This document shows positions 51,598-59,538 of a DNA stretch of 64,000 nt, in pieces. Numbering within the stretch: position 1 is the stretch's first letter; each line of letters starts with the position of its first letter. Both the position numbers and the translations under genes were made by a program. The DNA is from Croceibacterium segetis (GTDB taxonomy: Bacteria; Pseudomonadota; Alphaproteobacteria; Sphingomonadales; Sphingomonadaceae), in contig NZ_JAANOZ010000003.1 in the NCBI RefSeq assembly GCF_011320115.1, positions 248,001 through 312,000 on the forward strand, in the 5' to 3' direction. The notes under the pieces were generated by a model. It searched no databases and was not told the DNA's origin. It saw nothing but the letters and a program-made list of their open reading frames with translations.

Positions 51598-53142
51598 CTA
51601 TTTCTGAGCTTCGAGTCGGACGATTTCCTGGTCGAGTTCGGCGAGGACCTGGTCGCGAACCGAAGCGCTGATCTCGGCGTTATGCGCGATCGCCTCGCGC
51701 GCCATGCGCAGGCCCATCGAAGCCTGGCCCTCGGCCATGCGCGCCTGCTGGCGAATGATGCGTTCGCAAATGACCACGTGCTGGCGGCCGCTGTCGTCGG
51801 TCCACGAGCGTGAGCCGCTGCCCCCGGCCTTGTCGCAGTCGGTCGAAACGTCGGGCATGTGTTCGGCCATCGCCAGCGCCATTTTCCGGTGGTCCTTGGC
51901 CATCTTCTCCCATTCGCCGGACTTTTCCTTCCATTCGGCGCCCTTCTTCTCCCATTCGCGGCGCATTTCCTCGAAGTGCTTCTTCTGTGCCTCGCTCAGC
52001 GGGCCGTCGCTGCGCATGACGAACATGCGCCGCTCGCCCTTGTCGGCCTTCCCGCCGTCGCGATGCATCTCGATGACGTGCCGCTCGATCCTCGGTGCGT
52101 CGGGCGCTTGCGGGGCCTCGGGCGCCTCCGGAGCGCGCGGCGGGGCCGGCGGCAGGGGCGGAGCCGGCGGCACCGCGGACGGATCGACCTGGACGCTCTC
52201 GACGACGCTGTCTTGCGCCGCGGCGGCATAGCTGATCGACGCGGTCAGCGGCAGCGCCAGCGCTCCGCCGGCGAGAAGCCAGCGGCCCACGCGGCGGCGT
52301 GAAGGCGAAACGTCGGACATGGATAGGCTCCTCAGACGGTGGATGATCGATTTCTCGCCGATGATCGGACAGGCCATCGGCGCGGCCAGCGCGAGCCGCG
52401 GGCCGGCCGCGAACTCGGCAATGAGCCCGGCATAGAGCGCTCGTTCGCGGCGATCGCGGCCCGCCAGCACGCGCGCGTCGCAGGCGGCTTCCTGGTCGCG
52501 GCGCATGGCACGCCAGCCCATCCAGGCGAGCGGGTTGAACCAGTGCAGCGCGAGCAGCGGCTGCGCGGCGAAATTGGCGAGAATGTCGTGGCCGCGGTGG
52601 TGCGCCAGCTCGTGAGCGATGGCGAGATCGCGCGCGGCGCGGTCTTCCATCGCCATGAACAGCGGCGGCAGGGCGACAACCTTGTCGCGCACGCCGAACG
52701 CCACCGGCGAGCTCACCGCCGGCGTTTCGACCAGGCGGATGCGGTCGACTTCGCCGACCGGCCGCGCTTCGGCGAGGAGGTCGCGGCGCATCCGGCGATA
52801 GGAGAGCACGCGCCAGGCGAGGAACAGTGCCGCGCTGCCGAGCCACAGCGCCAGCCACAAGTCGGCCCGCTCCCACAGCGGCACCGGCGCGGGCGCGGCG
52901 CCGGGCGAGTCCTGCGCGGCCATCGCCAGCGCGAGCAGGGCCTGGTCGCTCAGCTGGGCCTGTTGCGGGGCCATGTCGGCGGGCAGTTCGACCGGCGGCA
53001 GCATCAGCCTGAGCGCCGGCAGCGCCCACAGGGCGTAGGCGAACTGCGGCCCGAACCAGCGCGAGAACGGGCGCCGCACAAGCAGCACGAGCGCGATCAG
53101 CAACCCGGTGTAGAGCAGCGTGTCGGTGAGCCAGGCGGTCAT
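51598..53142 (-). CDS. M56 family metallopeptidase (BlaR1/MecR1-like) without a PBP sensor
   Basis: A 514-residue integral membrane protein: helices at about 8-24, 35-50, 96-115 and 287-310, with the cytoplasmic zinc motif AHELAHH (H177, E178, H181) and the glutamate of RDQEAACD (E218). After the last helix comes a Pro/Ala-rich linker (about 322-350), then a charged, helical extracytoplasmic tail (355-514). A penicillin-binding sensor domain like that of BlaR1 is absent. In the family the protease inactivates its BlaI repressor upon a signal; here the signal is unknown. The start overlaps the stop of blaI (ATGA). Confidence 0.9.
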   Translation of the reverse strand: MTAWLTDTLLYTGLLIALVLLVRRPFSRWFGPQFAYALWALPALRLMLPPVELPADMAPQQAQLSDQALLALAMAAQDSPGAAPAPVPLWERADLWLALWLGSAALFLAWRVLSYRRMRRDLLAEARPVGEVDRIRLVETPAVSSPVAFGVRDKVVALPPLFMAMEDRAARDLAIAHELAHHRGHDILANFAAQPLLALHWFNPLAWMGWRAMRRDQEAACDARVLAGRDRRERALYAGLIAEFAAGPRLALAAPMACPIIGEKSIIHRLRSLSMSDVSPSRRRVGRWLLAGGALALPLTASISYAAAAQDSVVESVQVDPSAVPPAPPLPPAPPRAPEAPEAPQAPDAPRIERHVIEMHRDGGKADKGERRMFVMRSDGPLSEAQKKHFEEMRREWEKKGAEWKEKSGEWEKMAKDHRKMALAMAEHMPDVSTDCDKAGGSGSRSWTDDSGRQHVVICERIIRQQARMAEGQASMGLRMAREAIAHNAEISASVRDQVLAELDQEIVRLEAQK

Positions 53143-53528
53143 TGCTTGAGCTCCCGGATCAGGCGTTCGATCTCGTCGATGTCCTCGTCGCTGAGCGCTT
53201 CGGCCTCGACCAGATGAACCAGCAGCGGCGCGGCGCGGCCACCGAACAGGCGGTCGACCAGGCGGCGGGACTCGCTGCCGACATAGTCGGTGCGTTCGAT
53301 GGTCGGGCTATAGAGGAAACGGCGTCCGTCGGGCTCGGTCGAGACCGCCTTCTTGGCGACGAGCCGCGAAAGCAGCGTCTTGACCGTCGCCAGGCTCCAG
53401 CCGCGCTCCTCGGCGACCTTGTCGCTGACTTCGGTGGCGGTGAGCGGGCTCTGCTCCCACAGCGCCTCCATCACCGCGTGCTCGGCTTCGCTGATGCGTT
53501 CCCCAGGATCGTCTGCCGGCTCGGTCAT
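53139..53528 (-). CDS. BlaI/MecI/CopY family repressor
   Basis: A 129-residue winged-helix repressor. Residues 10-70 show the family HTH (ISEAEHAVMEALWEQSPLTATEV, SLATVKTLLSRLVAKKAV), followed by a dimerisation tail (LVDRLFGGRAAPLLVHLVEAEALSDEDIDEIERLI). It is the cognate repressor of the downstream M56 protease gene, with which it overlaps. Two TAC/GTA-type palindromes at 53550-53583 lie just upstream of its start, placed to repress this operon. The protease site of other BlaI proteins (near an NF motif) is not evident. Confidence 0.92.
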   Translation of the reverse strand: MTEPADDPGERISEAEHAVMEALWEQSPLTATEVSDKVAEERGWSLATVKTLLSRLVAKKAVSTEPDGRRFLYSPTIERTDYVGSESRRLVDRLFGGRAAPLLVHLVEAEALSDEDIDEIERLIRELKQ

Positions 53529-53549
53529 GGCGTTCCTCCCTTTGTTACG

Positions 53550-53583
53550 TCTACGCGTGTAGATGCAACGACTACACTCGTAA
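53550..53583 (-). promoter_or_regulatory. Two BlaI-type operators in tandem
   Basis: Site 1 (53550-53563) is TCTAC-gcgt-GTAGA, perfect arms. Site 2 (53572-53583) is CTAC-actc-GTAA, with one arm imperfect. Centre-to-centre distance is 21 bases, or two helical turns. They resemble the TACA/TGTA operators of BlaI/MecI and lie 22-55 bases upstream of the blaI start. Confidence 0.55.
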
Positions 53584-53647
53584 ACTGAATTGCCGATGAA
53601 CGGCCCGCGAGCTTGGCAAATCCGCTTTGCCCGCTATCACCGCCGCG

Positions 53648-54814
53648 ATGGATATCGGACGGGTCAGGTCGCTGGCGGACTGCCACAAGATCGCGGATTT
53701 CCGCGAACTGGCGCGGCGGCGCCTGCCGTTCCCGGTGTTTCACTACATCGACGGCGGCGGCGATGACGAGTCGACCAAGGCACGCAACACCGCCGCATTC
53801 GACGAGGTCGATCTGGTGCCGGACGTGCTGGTCGACGTCGAGTCGATCGACACTTCGGTGACGGTGCTCGGCAAGTCGTCACGGCTACCGCTGATGCTCA
53901 GCCCGACCGCGCTGCAGCGGCTGTTCCACTGGCAAGGCGAGCGTGCGGTCGCCGCAGCGGCGGAGAAGTTCGGCCTGTGGTTCGGCATCTCCAGCCTCGC
54001 CAGCGTGAGCATGGAGGAGATCGGGGCCAATTTCGCCGGGCCCAAGATGCTGCAGTACTATTACCACAAGGACCGGGGGCTCAACGCGGCGCTGCTCGAG
54101 ATGGCCCGGGCGGCGAAGTTCGATGCCGTGGCGCTAACGGTGGACACGATCGTCGGCGGCAACCGCGAACGGTGCCTGCGCACCGGTTTCACCAGCCCTC
54201 CCCGCATTACCCCCGCGAGCGCCTTCAGCTACGCCAGCAAGCCGCGCTGGGCGCTCGACTACCTGTTTCGCGAGAAGTTCTCGTTGCCCAATCTCGAGAA
54301 GCACGTCGCCGCCGGCAGCGACGTCTCGGCCTCGATCCAGTCGTACTTCAGCGAGATGCTCGACCAGACCCTGGACTGGAAAGCGGCCGAGAAGCTGCGC
54401 GACGACTGGGGCGGCAAGTTCGCGCTCAAGGGGGTGATGTCGGTCGGCGACGCACGGCGGGCGGCGGACATGGGTGTCGATGCGATCTTCATTTCGAACC
54501 ATGGCGGCCGCCAGCTCGACGGGGCTCGCGCGCCGTTCGATCAATTGGCCGAGATCGTCGATGCGGTCGGCGACCGGGTCGAGGTGATCCTCGACGGCGG
54601 TGTCCGGCGCGGGACCCATGTTCTGAAGGCTCTGAGCCTCGGCGCGAAAGCGGTCTCGGGCGGGCGAATGTACCTCTATGCCCTCGCCGCCGCCGGCCAG
54701 GCAGGGGTCGAGCGCGCGCTCGGCTTGCTCGAAGCCGAAATCGTTCGCGACATGAAGCTGATGGGCAAGACCAGCGTCGACCAGCTCACCCGGGACAACT
54801 TGCGCCTGCGTTAA
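53648..54814 (+). CDS. FMN-dependent alpha-hydroxy-acid dehydrogenase/oxidase
   Basis: A 388-residue TIM-barrel flavoenzyme. Landmarks: DFRELARRRLPFPVFHYIDGGGDDE at the start, PLMLSPTALQRLFH, DAVALTVDTIVGG, FALKGVMSVGDARRAADMG (the FMN lysine) and FISNHGGRQLDG, where the histidine is the general base. It oxidises a 2-hydroxy acid such as lactate or glycolate; the acceptor (oxygen or quinone) is not determinable, so it could be L-lactate dehydrogenase LldD. An in-frame TTG at 53627 is possible, but the family begins near MDIG. Its stop shares four bases (TTAA) with the convergent DUF1971 gene. Confidence 0.88.
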   Translation: MDIGRVRSLADCHKIADFRELARRRLPFPVFHYIDGGGDDESTKARNTAAFDEVDLVPDVLVDVESIDTSVTVLGKSSRLPLMLSPTALQRLFHWQGERAVAAAAEKFGLWFGISSLASVSMEEIGANFAGPKMLQYYYHKDRGLNAALLEMARAAKFDAVALTVDTIVGGNRERCLRTGFTSPPRITPASAFSYASKPRWALDYLFREKFSLPNLEKHVAAGSDVSASIQSYFSEMLDQTLDWKAAEKLRDDWGGKFALKGVMSVGDARRAADMGVDAIFISNHGGRQLDGARAPFDQLAEIVDAVGDRVEVILDGGVRRGTHVLKALSLGAKAVSGGRMYLYALAAAGQAGVERALGLLEAEIVRDMKLMGKTSVDQLTRDNLRLR

Positions 54815-55125
54815 CGGTGGAACGCGATCGTCAATTCGAAAGGCCCTTCGCCCTCGACGTGGTGCGGGACCTGCGGCGGCACGATGAACTGGCTGGGCGC
54901 GCTCAGCTCATCGACGCCGCCCTGCTCGTCGTCCCACACGAAACGCAGCGATCCTTCGGTCAGTGCGATCACGCCCCAGGTGCCTTCCTTGAGCCGATGC
55001 TCGGCGCGCAGCCCAGCGGGCAGGCTCGCGGCGTCGAATGGCCCGATCGTCCGGTAGGCGCCGCTCTCCAGGGGGAGATCGCCGCGCGGAGCGATCGGGC
55101 CTCCGCCCGTCGATGTGCGACCCAC
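54811..55125 (-). CDS. DUF1971 cupin-like protein
   Basis: A 104-residue protein reading GTG GGT... from 55123-55125. The stretch EHRLKEGTWGVIALTEGSLRFVWDD followed by FIVPPQVPHHVEGEG is the DUF1971 / TehB N-terminal-like beta-barrel, a cupin-type fold with histidines (EH, PHHVE) that could bind metal. It lies eight bases from the truncated haemoglobin gene in the same direction, which suggests a linked role in oxidative or nitrosative stress. The ribosome site is poor, so translation may be coupled. Start somewhat uncertain. Confidence 0.75.
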   Translation of the reverse strand: MGRTSTGGGPIAPRGDLPLESGAYRTIGPFDAASLPAGLRAEHRLKEGTWGVIALTEGSLRFVWDDEQGGVDELSAPSQFIVPPQVPHHVEGEGPFELTIAFHR

Positions 55126-55132
55126 AGGCGGA

Positions 55133-55633
55133 TTAGGGATGGGGAAGGTCCTTTCCTGCGCGACCGCCCGAGAGCCCGTCGCGCTGCATGGTGATTCCGG
55201 TGAGCAGGCTGTCGGCGATCATGCGCGCCCTGCCGGCCACGAGCGCGGTCGCCTCCGACGTCGGCTCGGCTTCGCGCAACGTCGCGTAGAACAGCTCGAG
55301 CCACTGCGAGAAGTGGCGCTGCTCGAGGCCGGGTATGGCGAGGTGCTTGAGCATAGGATTGCCGGCGAACTCGCCGCTATTGTGCAGCACCGAGCGCCAG
55401 AACGCCTTCATTCGCGCGAGGTGCTTCGGCCAATCGGCGATCCGCTCGGCAAAGATCGGCCCGAGCAAGCCGTCGTCGCGGATCTTGCCGTAGAAGGTCT
55501 CGACGAAGTGATCGATGTAATCGGCATCGACGCCGATCTCCTCGGCGGCGGCACGCTTCTCGGCGCGCTTCAGCGCTGCGTAATCGCGGGCTTCGAGGTT
55601 GGGGGAGCGGGATTCGGCGGCTGCGGTGGACAT
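55133..55633 (-). CDS. Group III truncated haemoglobin
   Basis: A 166-residue 2-on-2 globin. Helical pattern with IDHFVETFYGKIRDDGLLGPIF, MKAFWRSVLHNSGEFAGNPMLKHLAIPGLEQRHFSQWLELFYATL in parts; the H of PGLEQRHFSQW is probably the proximal histidine. Group III truncated globins scavenge nitric oxide or sense oxygen. It is transcribed divergently from the NsrR-like gene with a candidate operator between them, supporting a nitric-oxide response role. Encoded just before the DUF1971 gene. Confidence 0.9.
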   Translation of the reverse strand: MSTAAAESRSPNLEARDYAALKRAEKRAAAEEIGVDADYIDHFVETFYGKIRDDGLLGPIFAERIADWPKHLARMKAFWRSVLHNSGEFAGNPMLKHLAIPGLEQRHFSQWLELFYATLREAEPTSEATALVAGRARMIADSLLTGITMQRDGLSGGRAGKDLPHP

Positions 55634-55659
55634 GGCGACTCACTTAATCCGCTTGTCGA

Positions 55660-55688
55660 TTAAATCAATATCTCATATACCTATTTAA
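55660..55688. promoter_or_regulatory. Candidate NsrR-type operator between globin and nsrR
   Basis: TTAAAT (55660-55665) and ATTTAA (55683-55688) form a perfect inverted repeat around a 17-base spacer that itself contains ATAT-ctc-ATAT (55668-55678), nearly concentric. The right arm touches the ATG of the Rrf2 gene at 55688, so binding would block its translation start or transcription. This AT-rich stretch contrasts with the GC-rich surroundings. Binding by the encoded NsrR is inferred. Confidence 0.5.
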
Positions 55689-56125
55689 TGCAGCTGAGCC
55701 TCCACAGCGATTATGCCCTGCGCGTGCTGATGGCCCTTGCCGCAAGCGAGCGGCAATTGTCGGTCGAGGAGATCGCCCGGCGCTACGGCATCTCGCGCAA
55801 TCACCTCGCCAAGGTCGCTCAAGGGCTGCAGGCCGAGGGCTTCGTGCAGACCTTCCGCGGCCGTGCCGGCGGCATGCGGCTCGCGCGGCCGGCGGACGAG
55901 ATCGTCGTCGGCGACGTCGTCCGCCGCTTCGAAAACCTCGAGGCCTTCGTCGGATGCTTCGCTGCCGGCCACGGCTGCGCGGTGAACGGCGTGTGCGCGC
56001 TCAAGCCGGCGCTGAACGGCGCCGTGGAGGCGTTTCTCGGCCACCTCGACGGGTTTCGCCTGAGCGATCTCGTCCCCGACCGCCCGGCTTTCGTCGAGCG
56101 GCTGGAGCGGATGGCCGCGGCCTAG
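55688..56125 (+). CDS. nsrR: Rrf2 family regulator, NsrR-like
   Basis: A 145-residue Rrf2 winged-helix protein. MQLSLHSDYALRVLMALA and ISRNHLAKVAQGLQAEGFVQTFRGRAGGMRLARP in parts are typical. Cysteines C90, C97 and C103 (FVGCFAAGHGC...VC) match the iron-sulfur ligands of NsrR, which senses nitric oxide by destruction of its cluster. The ATG is inside the AT-rich operator. It diverges from the truncated globin gene, and its stop overlaps that of the convergent membrane-protein gene. Symbol by family resemblance. Confidence 0.88.
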   Translation: MQLSLHSDYALRVLMALAASERQLSVEEIARRYGISRNHLAKVAQGLQAEGFVQTFRGRAGGMRLARPADEIVVGDVVRRFENLEAFVGCFAAGHGCAVNGVCALKPALNGAVEAFLGHLDGFRLSDLVPDRPAFVERLERMAAA

Positions 56126-56517
56126 CCCGGCGACCGCGCGCTGTTGCGCCATGAGATGAGCACGGCAGCCAGGAACGCCACCATGCTGAAGATCGCGCTG
56201 GCGCTGCCGACGATCGCGACAGGCACGAACCGCCGGTCGACGAAGGCCATCAGATAGACCATCGCGATCGTCAGGCAGACCGCCGCGAGCGCCTGAAGCG
56301 CGAAGTTGGTCCACGCCAGCCACCGCGGGTACGTGCCGGCGGCAAGGGCATAGAAGCCGCCCATCACGGCCATGCTGACCCAGCCGACGAGGTTGAGGTG
56401 CGCGTGGGCGATGAAGGTCGAATGGTTGTCGGTTCGGCCCATGTGCTCGCCCCAGATCGTGCCGATGAGGCCGCACAGCGCGGCAAGGCCGAAAAAGGCA
56501 TACGAAACGCGAGGCAT
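56122..56517 (-). CDS. Small haem-copper-oxidase-like membrane protein
   Basis: A 131-residue protein with four hydrophobic helices: FFGLAALCGLIGTIWGEHMG, then HAHLNLVGWVSMAVMGGFYALAAG, ALQALAAVCLTIAMVYLM, and IFSMVAFLAAVLIS. The HAHLNLVGW motif recalls the haem-binding helix of haem-copper oxidase subunit I and of nitric-oxide-related NnrS/NorB-like proteins, which often stand near NsrR; some databases call such short proteins cytochrome-c oxidase. Its stop overlaps nsrR (CTAG), and it is read convergently. A haem or nitric-oxide role is inference; it may be a membrane factor of unknown role. Confidence 0.75.
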   Translation of the reverse strand: MPRVSYAFFGLAALCGLIGTIWGEHMGRTDNHSTFIAHAHLNLVGWVSMAVMGGFYALAAGTYPRWLAWTNFALQALAAVCLTIAMVYLMAFVDRRFVPVAIVGSASAIFSMVAFLAAVLISWRNSARSPG

Positions 56518-56622
56518 CGTCTCTCTCCCCCAAAGAGCCGTGAGGTCTCAGGGCTAACGCAGCCGGGCTCATGCGGCAAGCTCACGCTCGACCTGCGGCC
56601 GACCGGCCTGCCATGATGGGTA

Positions 56623-57246
56623 ATGCTCAAGCGATTCGCCGCCGCCCTCACGCTCGCCCTCGCCGCCCCCGTCGCCGCGCAGGACGCACCGGCCCAACCG
56701 CGCACCGATCTGGTCGTGCTCGAAACCGCGCTCGGCGACATCACCCTGGCGATCGAGAGCGAGCGCGCACCGGTCACTGCCGCCAACTTCCTGCGCTACG
56801 TCGACGAACGCCGCCTCGATGGGACGGTGTTCTACCGGGCGATGCGGCTCGCCTGGGGCGAGCAGCCGAACGGGCTCATTCAAGGTGGCACGCAATACGA
56901 TCCCAAGCGCGTGCTGCCGCCGATTGCGCACGAGCCGACCACCCAGACGGGACTGAGCCACACCGCCGGGGCGATCTCGATGGCGCGCTACGCGCCGGGC
57001 ACCGCCACCGGCGACTTTTCGATCATGGTTTCCGACCAGCCTTCGCTCGATGCCGACCCCAAGGGCGAGACCGACGACGCCCGCGCGGGGTTTGCGGTCT
57101 TCGGCCACGTCGTCTCCGGAATGGTCGTCGTGCGGCAGATCTTCGCCGCGCCCACCGATCCGGACAAGGGCGAAGGCTTCATGAAAGGGCAAATGCTCGC
57201 CCAGCCGGTGACGATCCTCCACGCGCACCGCGTGAAGGCCTCCTAG
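56623..57246 (+). CDS. Exported cyclophilin-type peptidyl-prolyl isomerase
   Basis: A 207-residue protein with signal peptide (MLKRFAAALTLALAAPVAAQ) and one cyclophilin domain. LVVLETALGDITLAIESERAPVTAANFLRYV, DGTVFYRAM, LIQGGTQYDP, GAISMARYAP and FGHVVSGMVVVRQI mark the fold; the conserved catalytic Arg (FYRA) is there. It assists folding of periplasmic proteins. The start lies about 105 bases downstream of the divergent membrane-protein gene. The stop overlaps the convergent SLC13 gene by CTAG. Confidence 0.92.
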   Translation: MLKRFAAALTLALAAPVAAQDAPAQPRTDLVVLETALGDITLAIESERAPVTAANFLRYVDERRLDGTVFYRAMRLAWGEQPNGLIQGGTQYDPKRVLPPIAHEPTTQTGLSHTAGAISMARYAPGTATGDFSIMVSDQPSLDADPKGETDDARAGFAVFGHVVSGMVVVRQIFAAPTDPDKGEGFMKGQMLAQPVTILHAHRVKAS

Positions 57247-59024
57247 CCGGGGCGCAGGCCCCAGACCCACGCGACCAGCGGGGTTCCGAGCAGGATGACG
57301 ATGAACGATAGAGGCAGGCCCAGCCGGGCATAATCGCCGAACCTGTACCCCCCGGGGCCGCGAACGAGCGTATTGCACTGGTGTCCGATCGGAGTGAGGA
57401 AATCGCACCCGGCCCCGGTCGCGACCGCCATCAGCATCGCATCGGCGCCAAGCCCGAGCTTTTCAGCCAAGCCGACGCCGATCGGCGCCAGGATCAGCAC
57501 CGTCGGCGCGTTGTGCAGAAAGGGCGCGCAAACCATGGCTGCAAGCATCATCCCGCCGAGCACGATTATCGGGCTCGCGCCCGAGAGCGCCGAGGCGAGC
57601 CCGTGAGCGATAAGCGCCGTGCCGCCGTTGTCATGGATCGCTTCGCTTAGCGGTGTAAGCGCGCCGATCAGCACGAGCACTTCGGGCTCGAGGGCGCGGT
57701 ACGCCTCGCGCATCGACAAGGATCCTATCGCGATCACGGCAACCGCCGCGGCGAAAAATCCCACCGCGACGGGAAGCACATGGAGCGCAACGAGCGCTAT
57801 GGCAGCGCTCAGCAACAGGATCGGTCCATAGCGCGCGCGTCGCGTGCCGATGGTCACCGAGCGCTCCGCCAGCGGCAGCAGCCCGAGCTCCTGCAGCACG
57901 CGCGCCAGCGCACCCTCTCCCGCCTGAATCACCACGAGGTCGCCGGGCTCGAAGCGCACTTCCGAAAGCCTTTCGCGCAGCGGCTGGCCGTGGCGGCTGA
58001 CCGCCAGCAGCTTGGTGCCGAAAGTGCGCTGCAGCGCCACTATGCCGGCTGACAGCCCGACGAGGATCGAACGCGGTTCCACGACCGCCTCTATCGAGCG
58101 GAGCTCCTCGTTTGCCTCCTCGGTTTCGACCGGAATCTCTTCTCGCGCGTGCTCCAGCGGCAGCCGCTGGAACAGTGTGGCGAGCGATTCCTCCTCGCCC
58201 CTGATCTGCAACACCATGCCGGGCACTAGCTTGGTACCGGGGTCGACCGGCCGGCGCTCCCCCTGCGCATCGATCAGCCCGGTCAACTGGACGTTGAAGT
58301 CCCCCAGCTTGAGGTCGGCGACGGTGGCGAGACTCTCGGGCCAGCCATCCCCGATACCTGCTTCGGTCGCATACTGCACGCCGGCGTGAGCGTCCTCCAT
58401 TGCTGCCCTCGGCGCCCGGTCGCGCGGCAACAGGCGCCAGCCGAAGCTGAGGAAGACAAACCCCGCCAAAGTCAGGCCCAGGCCCACCGGTGCAAAGTCG
58501 AACATCGCGAACGGCTTGCCGAAGGTATCCTCGCGGACCTGGCTGACGATGATGTTGGTCGAGGTGCCGACCAGCGTCACCAGCCCGCCGAGCAGGGCCA
58601 TGAACGACATCGGCATCAGCAGCAGCGAGGGCGAGCTCTGTTCCGACCGGCCAAGCCGGATGGCGACCGGCATCAGCGCCGCCAGCGCGCCGACGTTCTT
58701 GTTGATCATCGCGAACAGCCCCGTCGCCGCGGCCATGGCCGGAACCTGGGTCTGCGGCGTGCGCAGGTGCCGGATCAGCGGAGCGACCAGCGGCTCGATC
58801 ACGCCGGAGCGGGTAATCGCCGCCGAAAGGATCAATGCCCCGGCGATGACGATGACCACGTCGCTGGTGAAGCCGGTGAAAGCGTGCTTCCCGTCGACCA
58901 CCCCGGTGAGGACCGCCACCAGCAGCGCCCCGAGCGAAATCGCGTCGTACCGGAAACGCCCCGAAGCGAATAGCGCCACCGCCGTCCCGACGATCGCGAA
59001 GGACAGCCCCTGTTCGAATGTCAT
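57243..59024 (-). CDS. SLC13-type permease with two RCK_C domains
   Basis: A 593-residue membrane protein of the SLC13/CitMHS family: N-terminal block of helices (from GLSFAIVGTAVALFASGRF), the signature NKNVGALAALMPVAIRLG and TLVGTSTNIIVS, then two soluble TrkA-C (RCK_C) domains (about 220-385: LKLGDFNVQLTGLI, LVVIQAGEGALARVLQEL) and a second block of helices with FLHNAPTVLILAPIG and TPIGHQCNTLVRGP. It likely carries anions such as sulfate or dicarboxylates. The start overlaps the upstream DUF202 stop (ATGA). The long upstream frame is spurious. Confidence 0.9.
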   Translation of the reverse strand: MTFEQGLSFAIVGTAVALFASGRFRYDAISLGALLVAVLTGVVDGKHAFTGFTSDVVIVIAGALILSAAITRSGVIEPLVAPLIRHLRTPQTQVPAMAAATGLFAMINKNVGALAALMPVAIRLGRSEQSSPSLLLMPMSFMALLGGLVTLVGTSTNIIVSQVREDTFGKPFAMFDFAPVGLGLTLAGFVFLSFGWRLLPRDRAPRAAMEDAHAGVQYATEAGIGDGWPESLATVADLKLGDFNVQLTGLIDAQGERRPVDPGTKLVPGMVLQIRGEEESLATLFQRLPLEHAREEIPVETEEANEELRSIEAVVEPRSILVGLSAGIVALQRTFGTKLLAVSRHGQPLRERLSEVRFEPGDLVVIQAGEGALARVLQELGLLPLAERSVTIGTRRARYGPILLLSAAIALVALHVLPVAVGFFAAAVAVIAIGSLSMREAYRALEPEVLVLIGALTPLSEAIHDNGGTALIAHGLASALSGASPIIVLGGMMLAAMVCAPFLHNAPTVLILAPIGVGLAEKLGLGADAMLMAVATGAGCDFLTPIGHQCNTLVRGPGGYRFGDYARLGLPLSFIVILLGTPLVAWVWGLRPG

Positions 59025-59500
59025 CGCGTGACGATGCCGACCAGCACGGCGAGACCGAGCAGAACGAGGAAGCCGTTGAAGAACAGCAGCAGCCAGGCGG
59101 GCAGTTGCGGGGCGTCCGGCTCCGGCCGCTCCTTGCCCGCCAGCTCGCGCCAGACGCCGGCGACGAAACAGAATTCGGCGAAGATCAGCAGCACGATCGA
59201 GGCGACCAGCACAATCCACGGCTCGACCAGCTTCTCGAGTAGCGCCTTGGCGCCGATCCCCGCGGCGAGCGCGGCAAGCCCGGTGCGCATCCACGCGGCG
59301 TAAGTCCGCTCGCCGGCGAGCAGGGTGCGGTCGGCCGCCAGCTTCGTGCGACGCTCGGCGCTGGTTTCCTGGGCGACGGCGCTGTCGACCATCGTCTCGG
59401 CGCTGTCGGCCACGGTATCGGCGCTGCCGGCGAGCGTTTGCGCGCTGTCGACCAGCTTCTCCTGCGCCTTGGCGGCTCTGCTTTCGACTTTGGTCGCCAC
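59021..59500 (-). CDS. DUF202 (YidH-like) membrane protein
   Basis: A 159-residue protein from a GTG at 59498-59500. An N-terminal helical region of about 60 residues rich in Ser/Ala (GSADTVADSAETMVDSA) precedes RTKLAADRTLLAGERTYAAWMRTGLAAL, the diagnostic DUF202/YidH motif with the RT-LA-ERT-A--RT pattern, and two more hydrophobic helices (VASIVLLIFAEFCFVAGVW, LLLFFNGFLVLLGLAVLV). Function unknown. It overlaps and precedes the SLC13 permease gene, so the pair probably forms one transcription unit. The ribosome site is weak. Confidence 0.8.
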   Translation of the reverse strand: MATKVESRAAKAQEKLVDSAQTLAGSADTVADSAETMVDSAVAQETSAERRTKLAADRTLLAGERTYAAWMRTGLAALAAGIGAKALLEKLVEPWIVLVASIVLLIFAEFCFVAGVWRELAGKERPEPDAPQLPAWLLLFFNGFLVLLGLAVLVGIVTR

Positions 59501-59538
59501 GATGGACTTAACGCGCGGCGAGGCGCGCGGTGCCGCGG

